A stretch of DNA of 64,000 nt from Diphasiastrum complanatum. Its lineage: Eukaryota; Streptophyta; Lycopodiopsida; Lycopodiales; Lycopodiaceae. The notes under the pieces are model-generated. The model was not told the DNA's origin. It worked only from the letters and a program-made list of their open reading frames with translations, and searched no databases. The DNA lies in NCBI GenBank assembly GCA_029204225.1, contig CM055108.1:47894426-47958425 (forward strand), written 5' to 3'. The position numbers and the translations under genes are program-made. This document shows, piece after piece, positions 45,204-57,399 of this stretch. Positions within the stretch are counted from its first letter, which is position 1, and each line of letters opens with the position of its first letter.

Positions 45204-46850
45204 TGTTGGGAGTATTCCCAACAAAGTGTAAATAAATAAAATCCTCCAATAAAATGTGTTGCGAGGGCATGACATCCTGCGTGTATAAGCCCATGGCCCA
45301 ATGAGCACGCAATTGAAGTTGTAAATATAATAAACTTGACTCGGGCCTTGTAATTAAAATAAAACTAGAGGCCCAATGTTATTTTTCAACTTAGAGTTCA
45401 CTTTTTAGAGTTGGGTCCAAATTGGGACTCACATGAATCTTGTGATTTCTAATGTACTATTTGTGGACCCTTGGATCAAGTTGGGTCCAAGATGAATGGT
45501 TAGGACCATTGTGAATATTAGCCAATAAGATTGGGGGGCAAGGGCCTTCCCCATTTTATAAAAAGGCACCATTTGTACACTATTGGCATGCTTAATGAGA
45601 TGGAGAAAACTCTATCATTTTTGGAAGAGAAGCATCCTCATTTGCTATTCACTACTTGCTATTGCTCTTGGTTGTGTTTTCTATTGCTTTCTATTTCCAT
45701 GTTTATTGTTTGCCATAGTAAATGTTTTTCCATTAGCAAGCATAAGGAGCATTTGAGCTAACCTCCACCCTCACTCTCTTTCTCTTCTCTTCTCAATCTC
45801 TTCTTCTCCATCCCTTCCCTTCAACCAAAACTATGATGAATGTTAGTGTAGAGGAGTAGAGTTAAAGAGGAGTAGTATAGTGGTGAGTAGAGTTAAGGGA
45901 GAAAGTAGGAAATTAACTAAAAGTAGCATCTATGCATAGTTAGGCACCTATCCAGTGATCTAACCTTTGTTGATAGGCGAAAGGGCTATACTACGAAAGA
46001 CCTGTGACTCCACAGTGGCGCCAATGCCGAGAATAGGTTTCCACTAACTAGTTTAGTTGCATTTTAGCTATTTTCTTGTTTTTTAGAGTAGTTTAGGTAG
46101 ATTTTTGGGAGTTTTTTGTATTTTTTTTGTGTTTATACTGTTCATAGCTAGCGGAGGAGGTGTGAGAGGGTAGAGGAGGCCCTGAACAACCTCTAAGGGC
46201 TTGAAACCCAAACCAATCATCCAAAATATTCAAAAAACACACCAATCTGTATTTTGGAGAAAAAAAGAGCCAAAAAACTCATCAAATTTTTATATCTCTA
46301 GATTCAGTGGGAATTAACCCTTGCATGACTGGTAGTAGCTCCAGGGTACTATCCCAGACCTGCATAGATGCCTGCGAGAGTTAGTTCCAAGCAGATTGTA
46401 AAAATCATAAAAAATTCAAAAAACCCTTGAAAAAATCCAAAAAAATTCAAATCTTCATAAGAACTCTCGCAGAGCCCTCTAAAGTTCCATCTCAGTGAGA
46501 CCGGGACATAGAGAAGCTTGCGAGAGTTAGTTTGAGGATTAAGTGCCTGTGCGAGAGTTTCCAGTGAAAAAAAGACGGGAAAGTACGAGTGAACCCTCGT
46601 AGACAGTGAAATTTTCAGTTTCAGTGATCAAGAACTCTCACAAAGGATTCTGAAGTTCCATCTCAGTGAGACCAGGACACAGAAGAGTTTGCGAGAGTTA
46701 GTTGATTCCAGTGAGCAGAAAATTGGATTTAAGTGCTAAAAAATCACGAAAAAGTGAAGATCCAGCAAATCTTTCCAGTAAGAGATCTGGTGAAGATCAA
46801 GCACAAAAAGTGATTTTGAGTCCTCACAGACAGTGAAATTTTCACTTCTT
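45204..46850 (+). mobile_element. Gypsy LTR-C plus leader, truncated
   Basis: The LTR (45204-46014) starts TGTTGGGAGTATTCCCAACA, itself a near-palindrome, and has TTTATAAAAAGG near 45555 and a CCACA end. The primer site TGGCGCCAATGCCGAGAA (46016-46033) resembles the tRNA-Asp type used by plant gypsy elements. The leader contains a ~170-bp imperfect duplication (CATCTCAGTGAGACC at about 46491 and 46661). No gag-pol or 3' LTR follows: at about 46851 the LTR-B leader resumes (ATCTTTATCAAGGATTTGG). Confidence 0.85.
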
Positions 46851-47345
46851 ATCTTTATCAAGGATTTGGAGAAGTTACCAATGCTAGAGCATGCTAGATT
46901 AATTTCTACTCAGAAATCAGCATTTTTGCATATGTAGAATTGATCTTTTGTAGGTCAAAACTCAATATAGGGTTATATACTTGATCAATTCCGATTTCAC
47001 ACTTGGCTTACTGGATTTAGATGATTTTGGGTGCATTAGGAAGGTCTCATTGGAGTCTACAAGAAGATATATCAAGTTTCTAGAAATTGCATGTAGAATT
47101 TGAGATATTCAATTTTTTGTGATTTTGTCAAAACCCTAATTTTGATTGGATCTCTAGTTTGTGAGATTACTAAACTTCATTTGAGTGTGTTTCAATCTTA
47201 GGAAGTGGCAAGAATCATTAGATTGAGGATAGATCACTTAGATGCCATAGCTCATCGATAATGAACTCATAGGCTTCGCAATAACTATAATCCCACAATG
47301 TTATATTCTTAATATAGTATGTCTTGCCTATAAGTGAGGGTGGAG
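46851..47345 (+). other. LTR-B leader (right part) and unassigned sequence
   Basis: 46851-46960 matches minus-strand 18390-18500 (CTAGAGCATGCTAGATT and neighbours), confirming that LTR-C split an LTR-B element. Beyond about 46960 the match is lost and no ORF-X is found. Confidence 0.7.
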
Positions 47346-48920
47346 TGTTGGGGTATAGAAATAATAGTGTGCGGCTCCTTCTCAGATCAATTGACAGACA
47401 TCCCCTAATGTAGGGTGGAACTGATTCTCATCCATTATGTTCAAGGTTCCAACCCCTCATGAGGAAGGGAGCTATTCGGCACATCCCCCATCCTAGGTCT
47501 CTAGAGGCACCTACTATTGTCAAGATGAGATCATATTTATAACTTAGGGTATGATTCTGTGTAGTATTTCTTATGCTAGCATCTTTGGTACTTCTCAATG
47601 GTCGAGGTTCATGACTAGATGTCACACGAGTGTAATTACTTATAAATGCTATAGAGGTCTTTGTAGGGGTACTCAATTAGCAATCATAGGTCAAATGAAA
47701 TGAAATCATCATCAGTTGCTGGTTATTTACTTGGAATGCATCACTAGAATGTTCAACCAATCATGGTGAAATAAGCAGACAATCATCAAATGATTATGCC
47801 AAAATATATCATGATTAGTCCGTGTAGTGTGAGGGTGCCAATTATACACACCACCCTGTTTGATAGGCGGTGGTATTTTGCCAAGCGTCAGGCCTAGGTA
47901 TTTCGCTAGGCAATTCCAACGATGGAGGTGACTATGAAGAACCCTAACCGAGGTGGTGTATTTCAACCATGTACGGTGACGGCCCGCTCTTGTGTTTCAA
48001 AGAGGTCGAGCTTACAACTCAATATTCCATTTGCAAACATACAATGGTTAACGATTCTTGAAAACTAAGTAGGACATATGAAGAGATCGGCTAGTCTTCA
48101 AAGCGATAAAAATATGACGTGCTAGAAAATGCAAGCATCCTCATATATTGTTCGCCTCGCATACCACATGACTTTACTTGAGTTGAAATGAAATCATGCT
48201 AGCTTGACAACACTGATGTAATGCGTCATGTGATTCTACGGTCATAGGTAGAAGCATACACATTTAAAGGTTAGCAAATGCATTGATGCTGGGTTTTTAA
48301 AACCACTTCAAGAAGTAAGTAGTATACCTTAGGCATTTGACCGGTTTCCTTTTGAGAGCCGCCAAGTCATGAGTTTGAAGGATTGACCTCTCCTCCACTG
48401 GCAGGCATTCATTCAATTCAACACGATCTCAAAGGAACAAAAGAACCAGATTGTACAGATAAGGCTTCTTCCCTCATATCATATTGACAAGTGCAAGTAG
48501 CCAAACATAGCTATGAGGTGATCAGAGGTGCTGAAAAATCCATAGGCAGAAAGCAAATTTGATTACTGTATCAACCTCGCTGCTTAATCATTCAGAATGG
48601 ACACTTAGTAGCAATGCCCAAGCTTGCTCACATATAGTTGACATGTGTTCTCTTTGGAGATAGGATGCTGGTCGCACTTGTACCTAGTACAAGAACCATA
48701 TTCACCTTCAACACACTCATAGGTTAGATGAATGTTTAACACCACTGATGCAGTTCAGAGGTATGATGGATCAAAGCAAAGATTCCTCATAGGCAGCAGG
48801 GTCTGTAGCCAACAACGACTTTTGCAGAGGTCCTGGTCACAACTTGGATTAATCCGTTGGTCTAAGATGGACATGTACCCCAAATGAGTATACCCTATTT
48901 TCTGATATATCTACCCGCTG
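47346..48920 (+). repeat. Possible LTR start and unassigned sequence
   Basis: AAGTGAGGGTGGAG followed by TGTTGGGGTATAGAAAT (47346) looks like a polypurine tract and LTR start. The rest to 48920 has no recognised coding content, and its end is not defined. Confidence 0.3.
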
Positions 48921-50230
48921 TCAAGTATCATAGTTTTTCACGTGGGTGTGAGCATCTTGGAATAATGTGGGCCACCAATATTCAGCCCTTAGGACCTTCT
49001 GTCCTGTGAGTTGACCAACAAAATGGCCACCGCAAGCGAAATCGTGGCACTCCTCTAGGACAAATTTAGCTACCTTGGGGGTTATACAACGCCGATATAT
49101 TCCTTCCACCCCTAGTCTATATAAGATCCCTCCTATGAGTGCGAACTTCAAGGCCTGTAGTCGTAACTTCCGTTTTTCGTGGGTGGTCATGTTCTCAGGG
49201 GTGTCTACTGTCGATAAGTAAGTTGTTAATGCCGCATACCAAATGGGGATTTGTGCAACGTCTACCTTCAATAGTTCTTTCAAGTGATCTGTCTCCCACT
49301 CGCTGTTGGTGTTGGTCACCCCTCCTAGCTCACAGATGCAGTCAGTGAGTTCTTGTAACCTAGGTGGTGGATTGCTCTGGAGGGCATAGTCAAATTCTTG
49401 AAGAGATATGATTGACTTCATCAATTGTTCGGGTGGTTCTAGTTTGTTCATCATCAGAGTTACTGCCGTGCTTTTGGTAAAGAAGGTTACTTTCTACAAT
49501 GATTGGTAACACTTAAGCTCTCCTTTTGGTTTTATCACTGAATTGTTGGCCAGTTTGAGGGCGGTCAACGTGGCTGGTTCTAGTGTGAATCCCAATCTGT
49601 CAGTGAGCTCTAGGCTAATAATATTTATGGCAGATTCTGCAGTGACTGTGGCTCCTTTCACAACTAGGCCATCAATTAGTACATCTACCTTAGGACAATA
49701 GCAGTCTAGGATTCCTGCTTCGATGTGTCCGACTGTAGGGGGTTCCAACGGTCTAGGTCTGATCATGCGTCGGATGGTGCGCTTAATGGTGGGTGATAGT
49801 TGAACCAATTGCCACAGTCCTATTTCTAGCTTCATATCCTCCAATGCCTGTGTTAGATCGATTTTTCCTGTTCTCAAGCTCACATCAAGATTTCTACAAA
49901 TTTTGTGTGTTGTATCCCTTGCCCCCTATCCCAATTTTTCCTTTCCCAGTCTTTCTCGGTCCTAAGGTTCTGGGGTGTCATCTCCCTTCTAAGGTGTTCA
50001 CCTCTCCCCGTCCCCTAGGTGCTGCAGCTTCTATCCCTAGCTTGATCAACCCTTGGTCCCATAGTGGGAGGTACTACGATTGGTTCAGTCAGACGTCTTG
50101 CCATTCCTACGACAGTGGGTGCGATATCGTCTAATGGTGCATTGATTTCTTCTACCGGTTCAAGTTTTGGTATCTCTGCAATGTCCTTTGGTGGGTCAGT
50201 AGGATTCATCATAGGTTGGCTTGGCTCGCC
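48921..50230 (-). pseudogene. pol: Gypsy protease, RNase H end and integrase zinc finger
   Basis: On the minus strand: a proline-rich stretch (50015-50212), then a retropepsin-like domain (49494-49883) with CPKVDVLIDGLVVKGATV, LTDRLGFTLEP and ALKLANNSVIKPKGEL. The expected catalytic D-S/T-G is replaced by AES in TVTAESAINII. It passes near 49490 directly to the end of RNase H (FFTKSTAVTLMMNKLEP, LQEFDYAL) and to the integrase H2C2-type finger (LEECHDFACGGHFVGQLT, YWWPTLFQDAHTH). RT is missing and the integrase core is absent beyond 48921. Two deletions and the lost catalytic residue make it inactive. Confidence 0.85.
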
Positions 50231-50249
50231 ATGGGATTCTCCAAGCAGT

Positions 50250-50627
50250 GGGGATAGGTTTATGATTTTTTGTGGTAAGATGGCAATGGATGCTCATTCG
50301 TGTTGGGAGACATATCAAGGAAGGAAAAAGATGGAGGAGATGTGAGTAATCATTGGTTAATTACTCACATTCATTGTTTTTTTGCTAGTTCAAAGTTGGA
50401 AGCATGGAGGAATCATTGCATTTACATTCTATTTGGTTCTTCATGTTCTAGTTACATCTTGATATGTAAAATTCATGTAAGAAATAGTGAAGCGTCCAAT
50501 ATGGACACTATTATCCATATCAATTATGAAAGTTATTATTAAACCATAGAAAGAAGGTCTATTCTTAGAATGGATATCATTCTTAAGATCGATCAAAGTT
50601 GTGTGGTAAAGCTAGTTGAGGAGGGAG
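50250..50627 (+). pseudogene. ORF-X copy 3 (3' end) with polypurine tract
   Basis: Matches the 3' half of the other copies: KMAMDAH, ETYQGRKK, KLEAWRNHCIYI, RNSEASNMDT, IERRSILRMDIIL and DQSCVVKLVEEGV, with shifts and a stop in the middle. It ends in GAGGAGGGAG (50618-50627), immediately before an LTR. This copy shows where the ORF-X coding end lies relative to the 3' LTR. Confidence 0.75.
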
Positions 50628-51277
50628 TGTGAAAAATTGTCAACTACTTAAGGTGTCTAATTTGGCAATTTGGAGGCCAAAGTGAATTTAAAACTTAGAG
50701 ATACATTTCTTTATGTCAATAAGGACTGAATTCATTAGTGTCTCTACTATTTTTAGCAAGTATATAGGTGGATTAGGTTGAATTTAGACCTACTCTAATT
50801 CGTTAGTAGAGATACATTGAATCTAGTGAAGTTATCTAGCTTTTTGGAGAAGTTTCTAGAAACTTTCATAATTAAATAAGGCAAGATAATCTAAATAGGT
50901 CAAGAGGCTATTATAAATAGGCATACAAGTGTGGAAGAAATTCATCTCTCTCATTCTTCTCTCATTCATTCTTACGGAAGATATCTCTTTTGGTTTCTAT
51001 ATCAACTCTTGCATCTTGGTGGTGATATAGTGAATTCTTGTGTGTAGAATGTTATTTTTTCTATGTATATGAGTTCTTACATGTGAGTGCTGATATTTTA
51101 TGGTTGTTTTATGGACATGAACATTAAAATATCATATTTAAGTGTTTATGAAAAGTTCTTATTGAGTTTTCATCTTGTATGTGTAGTTGATGCATGATTT
51201 CTACATTTGTAATGAAGTTCTAAATTGGCTAAAGATCAAGGGACATAATTACGTCATTTGGATCTGATTTTTTCACA
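50628..51277 (+). repeat. LTR-B-like 3' LTR (650 bp)
   Basis: TGTGAAAAATTGTCAAC to ATTTTTTCACA. Same length and layout as LTR-B: TATAAATAGG near 50914, CT-rich start, TTGTGTGTAGAATG and TGTGTAGTTGATGC words, though more diverged. No CACACGTGTG palindrome noticed in this copy. Confidence 0.8.
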
Positions 51278-51299
51278 TCGACATGATGGTAGATCAGAA

Positions 51300-52680
51300 G
51301 TAACCATCATTCCAATATTGCCATCACATATTCTATCAATATGATGAACGTATCTTGGATTTCAACTGATCCAATTCCAGATCCAATTGAAGATGAATCG
51401 ATTCCAGTCAGCCATGCTTTATCCTATAACGAGAATGCAAAACTTACTGATGATAAAATCTTACGACATATGGATCCTACCAGATTTGATGTTTATAATA
51501 TTCCAGATGAACTGCCGACGAAATCACCAAAAGCAGTCATATTGAAGAAAGGAAGGCCAACATGATCGATGACGAAAAAGCAAGTAAAGTAGCATTATAG
51601 TACAATTTTGAAATGGACAAATCCACCAAAAGAGACAGTTATGACAGTTTATTCAAATATCAGCGAGCATGTTGTTGTGCCATCTTTGTTAGACAAAGGT
51701 AAATGAAAGACTGATCTCGATCTTGATGCTTTAAGTCAGATTTCTCAGAAGTCACAATCGCCATTGTCCAAAAAATCCAAAAACAAAGCAAAGGCCAATC
51801 CCTTTGAACAAGAGAAAGTTGATGCAGCACAACTGTAATATGACGAAACACTTCAAGAGCTATACTTTGGATGATGTGGTTGAGAAAGAAGTTTCAGAAA
51901 TGCAAAAAGTCTACATTGGACCCCCTATGATGCAATCTATGAATCTAGCTAAACCAAGTGAAGACAAGAAAATAGTCCAAGTTGGAGCACAACTTTCAAC
52001 AGATCAATCTGATGCTTTGAGAAAGTTGTTGGTTAAGTATCAACATTGTTTTGCTTGGTCTTACAAAGATTTAAAGTGTAATCCCAACTTTACAGATCTC
52101 ATCATGGCAAGAAAGAGTTAAAGAGGTTGTTGGAAGTTGATTTCATCTAAGAGATTGAGCATACCGAATGGATTTCACCAATCATCATCATACTAAAGAA
52201 GAATGGGTAGATACGAATCTATGTGAACCTGAAGGATTTGAACAAAGTTACCCGTAAGGATCATTTTTCATTGCCATTCATCAAAAGCATATTGGATCGC
52301 CTTGTTGGTACCAAAGCTTATAGTTTCCTGGATGGAGTTAGTGAATACAATCAAGTCAAAATTACATCTGCTGATCAGCACAAAACTATCTTTGCAACAA
52401 AGTGGATAACCTATGCTTATAGGGTTATGTCGTTTGGGCTGTGTAATGCACCAAGTACTTTTCAGCATGTGATGCAGTTTGCTTTCAAGGAATATTTGCA
52501 AAAATTTGTTGAAATCTACTTGTATAACCTTGGATTCCATGGTTTGGAATCAGAACATTTGAAAGATCTAGATAAAGTACTTGAACGATGTTGAAAATAT
52601 CAGATCTCTTTGAATCAAGAAAAGTGTCAGATTTGGGTTACCCACAAAATTGTTTTAGGCCATGTGATTTCTAGAAATGG
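51300..52680 (+). pseudogene. pol: Gypsy spacer and RT, degenerate
   Basis: The beginning (VSWISTDPIPDPIEDESIP) matches the 6-kb element. After several stops and shifts, RT blocks appear: EHTEWISPIIII, DLNKVTRKDHFSLPF, SFLDGVSEYNQVKI, YRVMSFGLCNAPSTFQHVM. The catalytic box reads EIYLYNLGFHG instead of Y-x-DD, so both aspartates are lost. It continues with EKCQIWVTHKIVLGHVISRN and is interrupted at 52681 by a MITE. This copy retains RT sequence that the 6-kb copy has lost. Confidence 0.85.
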
Positions 52681-52681
52681 C

Positions 52682-53058
52682 CATTAGAGGAGTTTTGAGT
52701 TCCAAAAAGACCCTTTAAGAATTCGTACAAGATGCCTTTTTTATTATTAAAATAATATAGCACTAATACTTTTAACTTGCCATAACTTTTTAATTGTAGC
52801 TCAAAAGTAAGTCATCTAACATATCATTGGAAAGCCCTTTTGAGCGTTTTCCAATGCACTAAACTTTGCTAAATTCAGACTTACCACTAGAAAGTTATGC
52901 CATTTTTAGTATGGAATCAAAATGTGGACTCAAAAAGTTACGTTACGTAGATTTCAAATTTGAGTGTTTTGATTGGTCCATGTGTAAGAAAAATTTGAGA
53001 AAAATAATAAAAAGAATCTTTACAAAGGGTCTTTTCTGGATTTAGAACTCCTCTAATG
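52682..53058. mobile_element. MITE-like element, ~377 bp
   Basis: Terminal inverted repeats of about 38 bp: CATTAGAGGAGTTTTGAG followed by AAAAAGACCCTTT on the left, and the inverted CATTAGAGGAGTTCTAAAT with AAAAGACCCTTT on the right. Interior AT-rich, non-coding, and homologous to the ~175-bp repeats at 54005-54350. No clear target duplication. Inserted in gypsy RT. Confidence 0.85.
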
Positions 53059-53099
53059 ATTATTGTGGATCTTTTCAAGATGTTAGGAGTTTTTCGGAC

Positions 53100-53990
53100 G
53101 AGGGATAGGTCTCACCAGAATGTCCTAAAAGGGGAAGGGCCCACACTTCCCTTGCAGTAGGGATCAAGGAAAATTTCCTCCAACCCTGGGGTCCACTCAA
53201 TCACTTCATGCTCCTGTTGTCAATGGAACTTTTCCATGCTTCTCGAAGTATGGTCGGAGGAGAGTGGATTCTGTTCTTGTCAACATGGTTCAGACAATCG
53301 GTGCCATTCCTATCATCCCAGAATAGTGTTGTACCCCAAGCTGTGCTAAGTACTGTTCATAATGTTGTATCATAATCGCTACCCAACTACTTATTACATG
53401 GCCTAGGCTTTCTCCTTGTTGAGTCGGCCAATTTGATCTTTTGTTGGGTGGACTTTATATCAGTCAGTCCAAGTGCATATCCTGTATCTTCCATCACAAT
53501 GTTGATGCTGGACCTAGAATCAATGGGTACATTCTCAATTAAACACCTAAAAATCAAATACATCAATTTCAGGTGCTCCTAGATCTCCAAGGTCAATAGC
53601 AAGCAGAGATATCTCTGGAAGCTTGTTTTGTCGCATCATACTCGAAATTCCTTTTATCAGCCTCTCTTTCCTAGATTAGCCTTATGTACCTTTCCATCCG
53701 CATGGCTGGGGCTTGCAGAGCTTGGAATTGAATGTCCTCGGGCTTTATCAGAGGGGCATCAACTGTCATTGCACTAGATGATCCATCTCAGGTTTGGTCG
53801 ATTTGGGCCATCTGTTGCTTGAGTTGCTACTGAACCGCATTCAATTCTTCTTCTTTCTCTTCATCTGTGATAGATTCTTTAGCTGCTTTCAATAATAATT
53901 GTTGTTCGATAATAATAGCTACTCGAAACTGATATTCGGCCTCAAGGAGCCAATATCTGATACAATGTCATATTGCTTCTTCATTGTCAA
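53100..53990 (-). pseudogene. pol: Gypsy gag end and protease fragment
   Basis: On the minus strand from about 53990: an acidic, glutamine-rich stretch (AAKESITDEEKEEELNAVQ), then at about 53535-53440 a retropepsin-like block: NVPIDSRSSINIVMED and YALGLTDIKST followed by IKLADST. The active-site triad reads DSR rather than DSG. Several stops and shifts; no RT follows before the MITE at 53058. Confidence 0.65.
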
Positions 53991-54004
53991 CTTGAATTCC
54001 ACCA

Positions 54005-54350
54005 CAACTTTGGATAGTTTTAAACTTTGAAGGTATGTCGTCTAACATATCCTTGGAAAGCGCTCCTCAAGCGCTCTCTAACGCACCAAACTCCACTAAA
54101 ATTGGACTGACCACTAAAAAGTTATGTCATTTATAATGTGGACTCAAAAAATTATGATTAATAAAATCCCCATAATTTTGACTTGCCATAACTTTTTAAC
54201 CGTAGCTTGGAAGTATGTCATGTAGCTATCATTGGAAAGCGTCGTCAAGCTCTTTCTAATGCACCAAACTTCGCTGAAATTGGACTTACCACTAAAAAGT
54301 TATGTCATTTTTAATGTGGACTCAAAACAATTATGAGTAATAAAATCCCC
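54005..54350. repeat. Two ~175-bp tandem units, MITE-related
   Basis: Units of about 175 bp share ATTGGAAAGCG, CACCAAACT, TTGGACTTACCACTAAAAAG and TTATGTCATTT. The same words occur once inside the MITE at 52790-52930. Terminal repeats are absent here. Confidence 0.85.
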
Positions 54351-54930
54351 AAAAAGTGATATGTACTAGCAAAAGGTACAATGAAAAATGGGTTCTTTTT
54401 TTGTACCACCAAACCATGCTTTTAGCCAAAATCACACAATTATCAAAGATTTACGGCCGTTATATTCCCAAGCCTTGTCAAAGAATATATAGTGCACTGA
54501 ACGGCACAATTTTTTATCTGCTAAATTGTACTCATCTGGTTAAAGGATGTCATAAGTGTCCAAACATCGATGTATTTGGCATCCAACCACTATTCTTGGG
54601 CGTCCAACTACCCAAAATTCTGAAATTTGACTTTTTTCAAAATTAGCGATTTTGCAAAATAGTAACCTTCCAAGGGGTCCATCTACATATGTCCGGACCT
54701 ATTTTGAGTATTTGCAAGCACGTCACTCACAACATTTACAAAAGATGGTTTATGAGGGCCACACTTGATACCTTCCACCCGATCACCCTATTCGTGATGG
54801 GCTAATTGGTCAATGTCCTCGTTCATGTCATTTACTTATTTAATGATTACTCTCTTTATATTTCTTCTAACGATATATAATCTGTATTAAATGTGTGTGC
54901 TTGTTTGTTAATATTGTAGGCAAGTGATTG
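54351..54930. other. Unassigned, probable 5' part of the CACTA element
   Basis: No recognised domain. A pyrimidine-rich end with TTGTAG near 54920 looks like a splice acceptor into the TNP2 coding region. A CACTACAAGA-type 5' terminus was searched for by eye and not found. Confidence 0.35.
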
Positions 54931-57100
54931 GCTTCAGATTTGGAGATCCAATCGACATCTAGGACGACTCCCTCCCAGCATGAAGAGGTTATCAATATTT
55001 CATGAACTCCCATATTGGGAGGAATTGTTGATAAACCATCTTTTGGACCTGATGCACATATTCAAGAATGTCAGAAGTACGATTTGGGAGCACTTGACCG
55101 GGTCAAAAGACAAAAAAGACACACGAGATGACTTAAAAGAAGTGGAAAAGATGGCCGATTTATGGCCACAAACGGTGGGGACTTCAATTGTCCTACCAAA
55201 GGCCCCATGGATCTTCTCGAGGAGAGAAGAGACGATTGTAAAGAAGGCAATAGCCTCATTTCGAACTCCGACAGGACACATGCGATGTCTATAGGGTGTT
55301 GTCATTGTTGTTTCTCTTTCTTATGAAGATACATTTCATCCAAGGATATACCGCCATCCATTGAGGCGGCAGGACAAAGCGCCATCGAGTCAGCGTGTTT
55401 GATCGAAAAGCACTTTCCCACAACCATTCTCACCATTCAAATGCATCTCATTGTGCATTTGGTAGATGAGGTGGCCATTGCAGGTATATCATATACTTGC
55501 GTCAATTGCCTATTCTTAGTCCATCCTACACTATTGCTATTAATGCCCTCACTGACATTGATCCATTTTTTTGATTCAACCACTATCCATAGCCATTGGA
55601 TGTTTTTCTTGGAACGATTCATGAAAACATTGAAAAGGCTTTGTAAGACAAAGAGCAAGGCCTGAGAGTAGCAAGATGGCTAGTGCAAGTCCATGGTTTA
55701 CATCATGGAGTTCCTTGCTCATAATGATCCTTCTATTCCTCATCTTTGGGATAAGAAGGATGATGAGCATTTTGTTAGGGAGGTTCCTTAAGGAAAAGGA
55801 GCGATCATGAGAATGAGTGAGTCCTTTAGGGAGAAGGTAAATAAGTTTTGCATTCTTAATAACAAGGAAATGCAAAAGTGAATTTTACTATACGAAGAGG
55901 CCAAGGCTCGTACACAAACCACTCAATCCACTTTCAAAAGAAGGCATAGAAGACAACCATATCCACCTGGCCTCGCCCTTCTACCCTTGATTGGCTGTGG
56001 CCCTTAGAAAAGCCTCGGCAAACAACCAGGAAGTAACAGAGAGAGAGCGGGAATATGCTAGGGGGTGCGATTTACATGTAAGCTATGATGATCATCATTT
56101 ACATGCTAATTAAAATATTTGTACGTGCAATTTTGTACATGTTTTTTGTATCCCTAACACATTTAGTTCCATTTCGTTCAGTACAAAAAATACAATGCAC
56201 TGCGAACGCATGGATGACACTTTCGTATGGAGCGCATTGTGACAAAAGTAGAAATACGTACGATTGTGGAGTCATGGAAAATTTTACCCAAGAGAGTTGA
56301 GCAAGCACAGTGGACACCAATTTACTCTCTTCTCAACTTCATTATTGTGGGACAATCAATGACATCTTCAAAGTTGGATTTAGACAATTCAGCTTTTTCA
56401 TATAGATTGATGTCAAATGGTTCAAAGTTATTTGCAATGATCCCAATGCAACTGTCGGGAAAGATGAGAGTGGTTATTTTGCCATTGACTCTACCAAGCT
56501 TTGGACTGATCAAAGTGATACATTTGTTTTTCCTCAACATTGTGAGCATGTACATTTCTTCTATGTCTACAAGATGTCTATGCCCTTTTGTTGTCAATCG
56601 GTGTACTACAAAAAGTTTATTTGGGTACAGTAATACCCAAGCAGCTGTAACATAGCTATGGATACTAACTAAAAGTCAATGTTTATGGTAACATCAATCA
56701 ATTACAAGTGGTCTTTCACCCCAACTGTTCAGATCCCATATCGTGGTACGTGATTCAAGTCGCTCCTCAAAGTAAAAGAATTTTTTAAGATAGAGATGTC
56801 GTGGAAGACATGGCGCTGCCAATTGATGCACTTCATGTACAAGATCATGATGACGGATTCGATGACACATTTTTGGAGGATGATCATGTGCAAGCTTCAC
56901 AAGCTAATGATGACGTTGAGTGTGATGCATCATCATCGGATGGATCGACGACACACGACACACCTTCTCAATCTCACTCGTCGTCACCATCACCATTAGC
57001 TTTTAAAGATCAACTTATTAATGATGAAGCTATGGGAGATATTTGGGTAAAATTAGAGAGACTCATTTGGTTTGGCAGATTTGTCAGATGATGATGTGAC
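54931..57100 (+). pseudogene. tnp2: CACTA (TNP2-type) transposase, degenerate
   Basis: TNP2 landmarks in order: ELPYWEELLINHLLDLMHIF, FKNVRSTIWEHLTGSKDKKD and TRDDLKEVEKM (54980-55160), APWIFSRREETIVKKAIASF (about 55205), LIEKHFPTTILTIQMHLIVH (55395-55460), then FLERFMKTLKRL (about 55607). A likely intron separates HLVDEVAIAG and the last block (GTATATCATATA at 55485 to CCATAG near 55591). Further on, TINDIFKVGFRQF, DSTKLWTDQSDTFVFPQH and HVHFFYVYKMSMPF (56350-56590) match the DUF4216-like domain, and a serine-rich tail ends near 57091. Many stops and shifts. The transposase would act in the nucleus on CACTA termini; this copy cannot. Confidence 0.8.
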
Positions 57101-57399
57101 AAATGATAACGATGAGCCACCAAATGAATAAGTGAGACAATACGAGGTATTTTAACTCATTGTAATATTAATCATATTGCTCATAGATGCAATTAAACTT
57201 TATTAATTGACTAGTTGACATCGAACAAGAAGTCGATGCATGTGAGTACACAATTTGTGATCATCATTTTTTTGTGATACATAAATTTCTTTATTCACTT
57301 GTGCATATGGCAACCAATGTTGATAGAAAATGGAATTAAATGTGTTGATAGGTAACACATTTCAAAAGTGAGATCCATTTACATTTTGTTTTATACCAT

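Noticed and set aside
45531-45761. 76-codon frame with a hydrophobic stretch (FLLLSISMFIV)
   Set aside because: It lies in LTR-C downstream of its TATA box and has no similarity or composition signal of a gene.
51278-51310. TGGTAGATCAGAAG after the LTR at 51277 considered as a primer site
   Set aside because: It needs a 2-base insertion relative to TGGTATCAGAG and is offset from the LTR end; the polypurine tract shows that this is a 3' LTR.
55000-55305. Minus-strand frames opposite the CACTA transposase
   Set aside because: Plus-strand sequence has clear TNP2 landmarks; the antisense frames have none.
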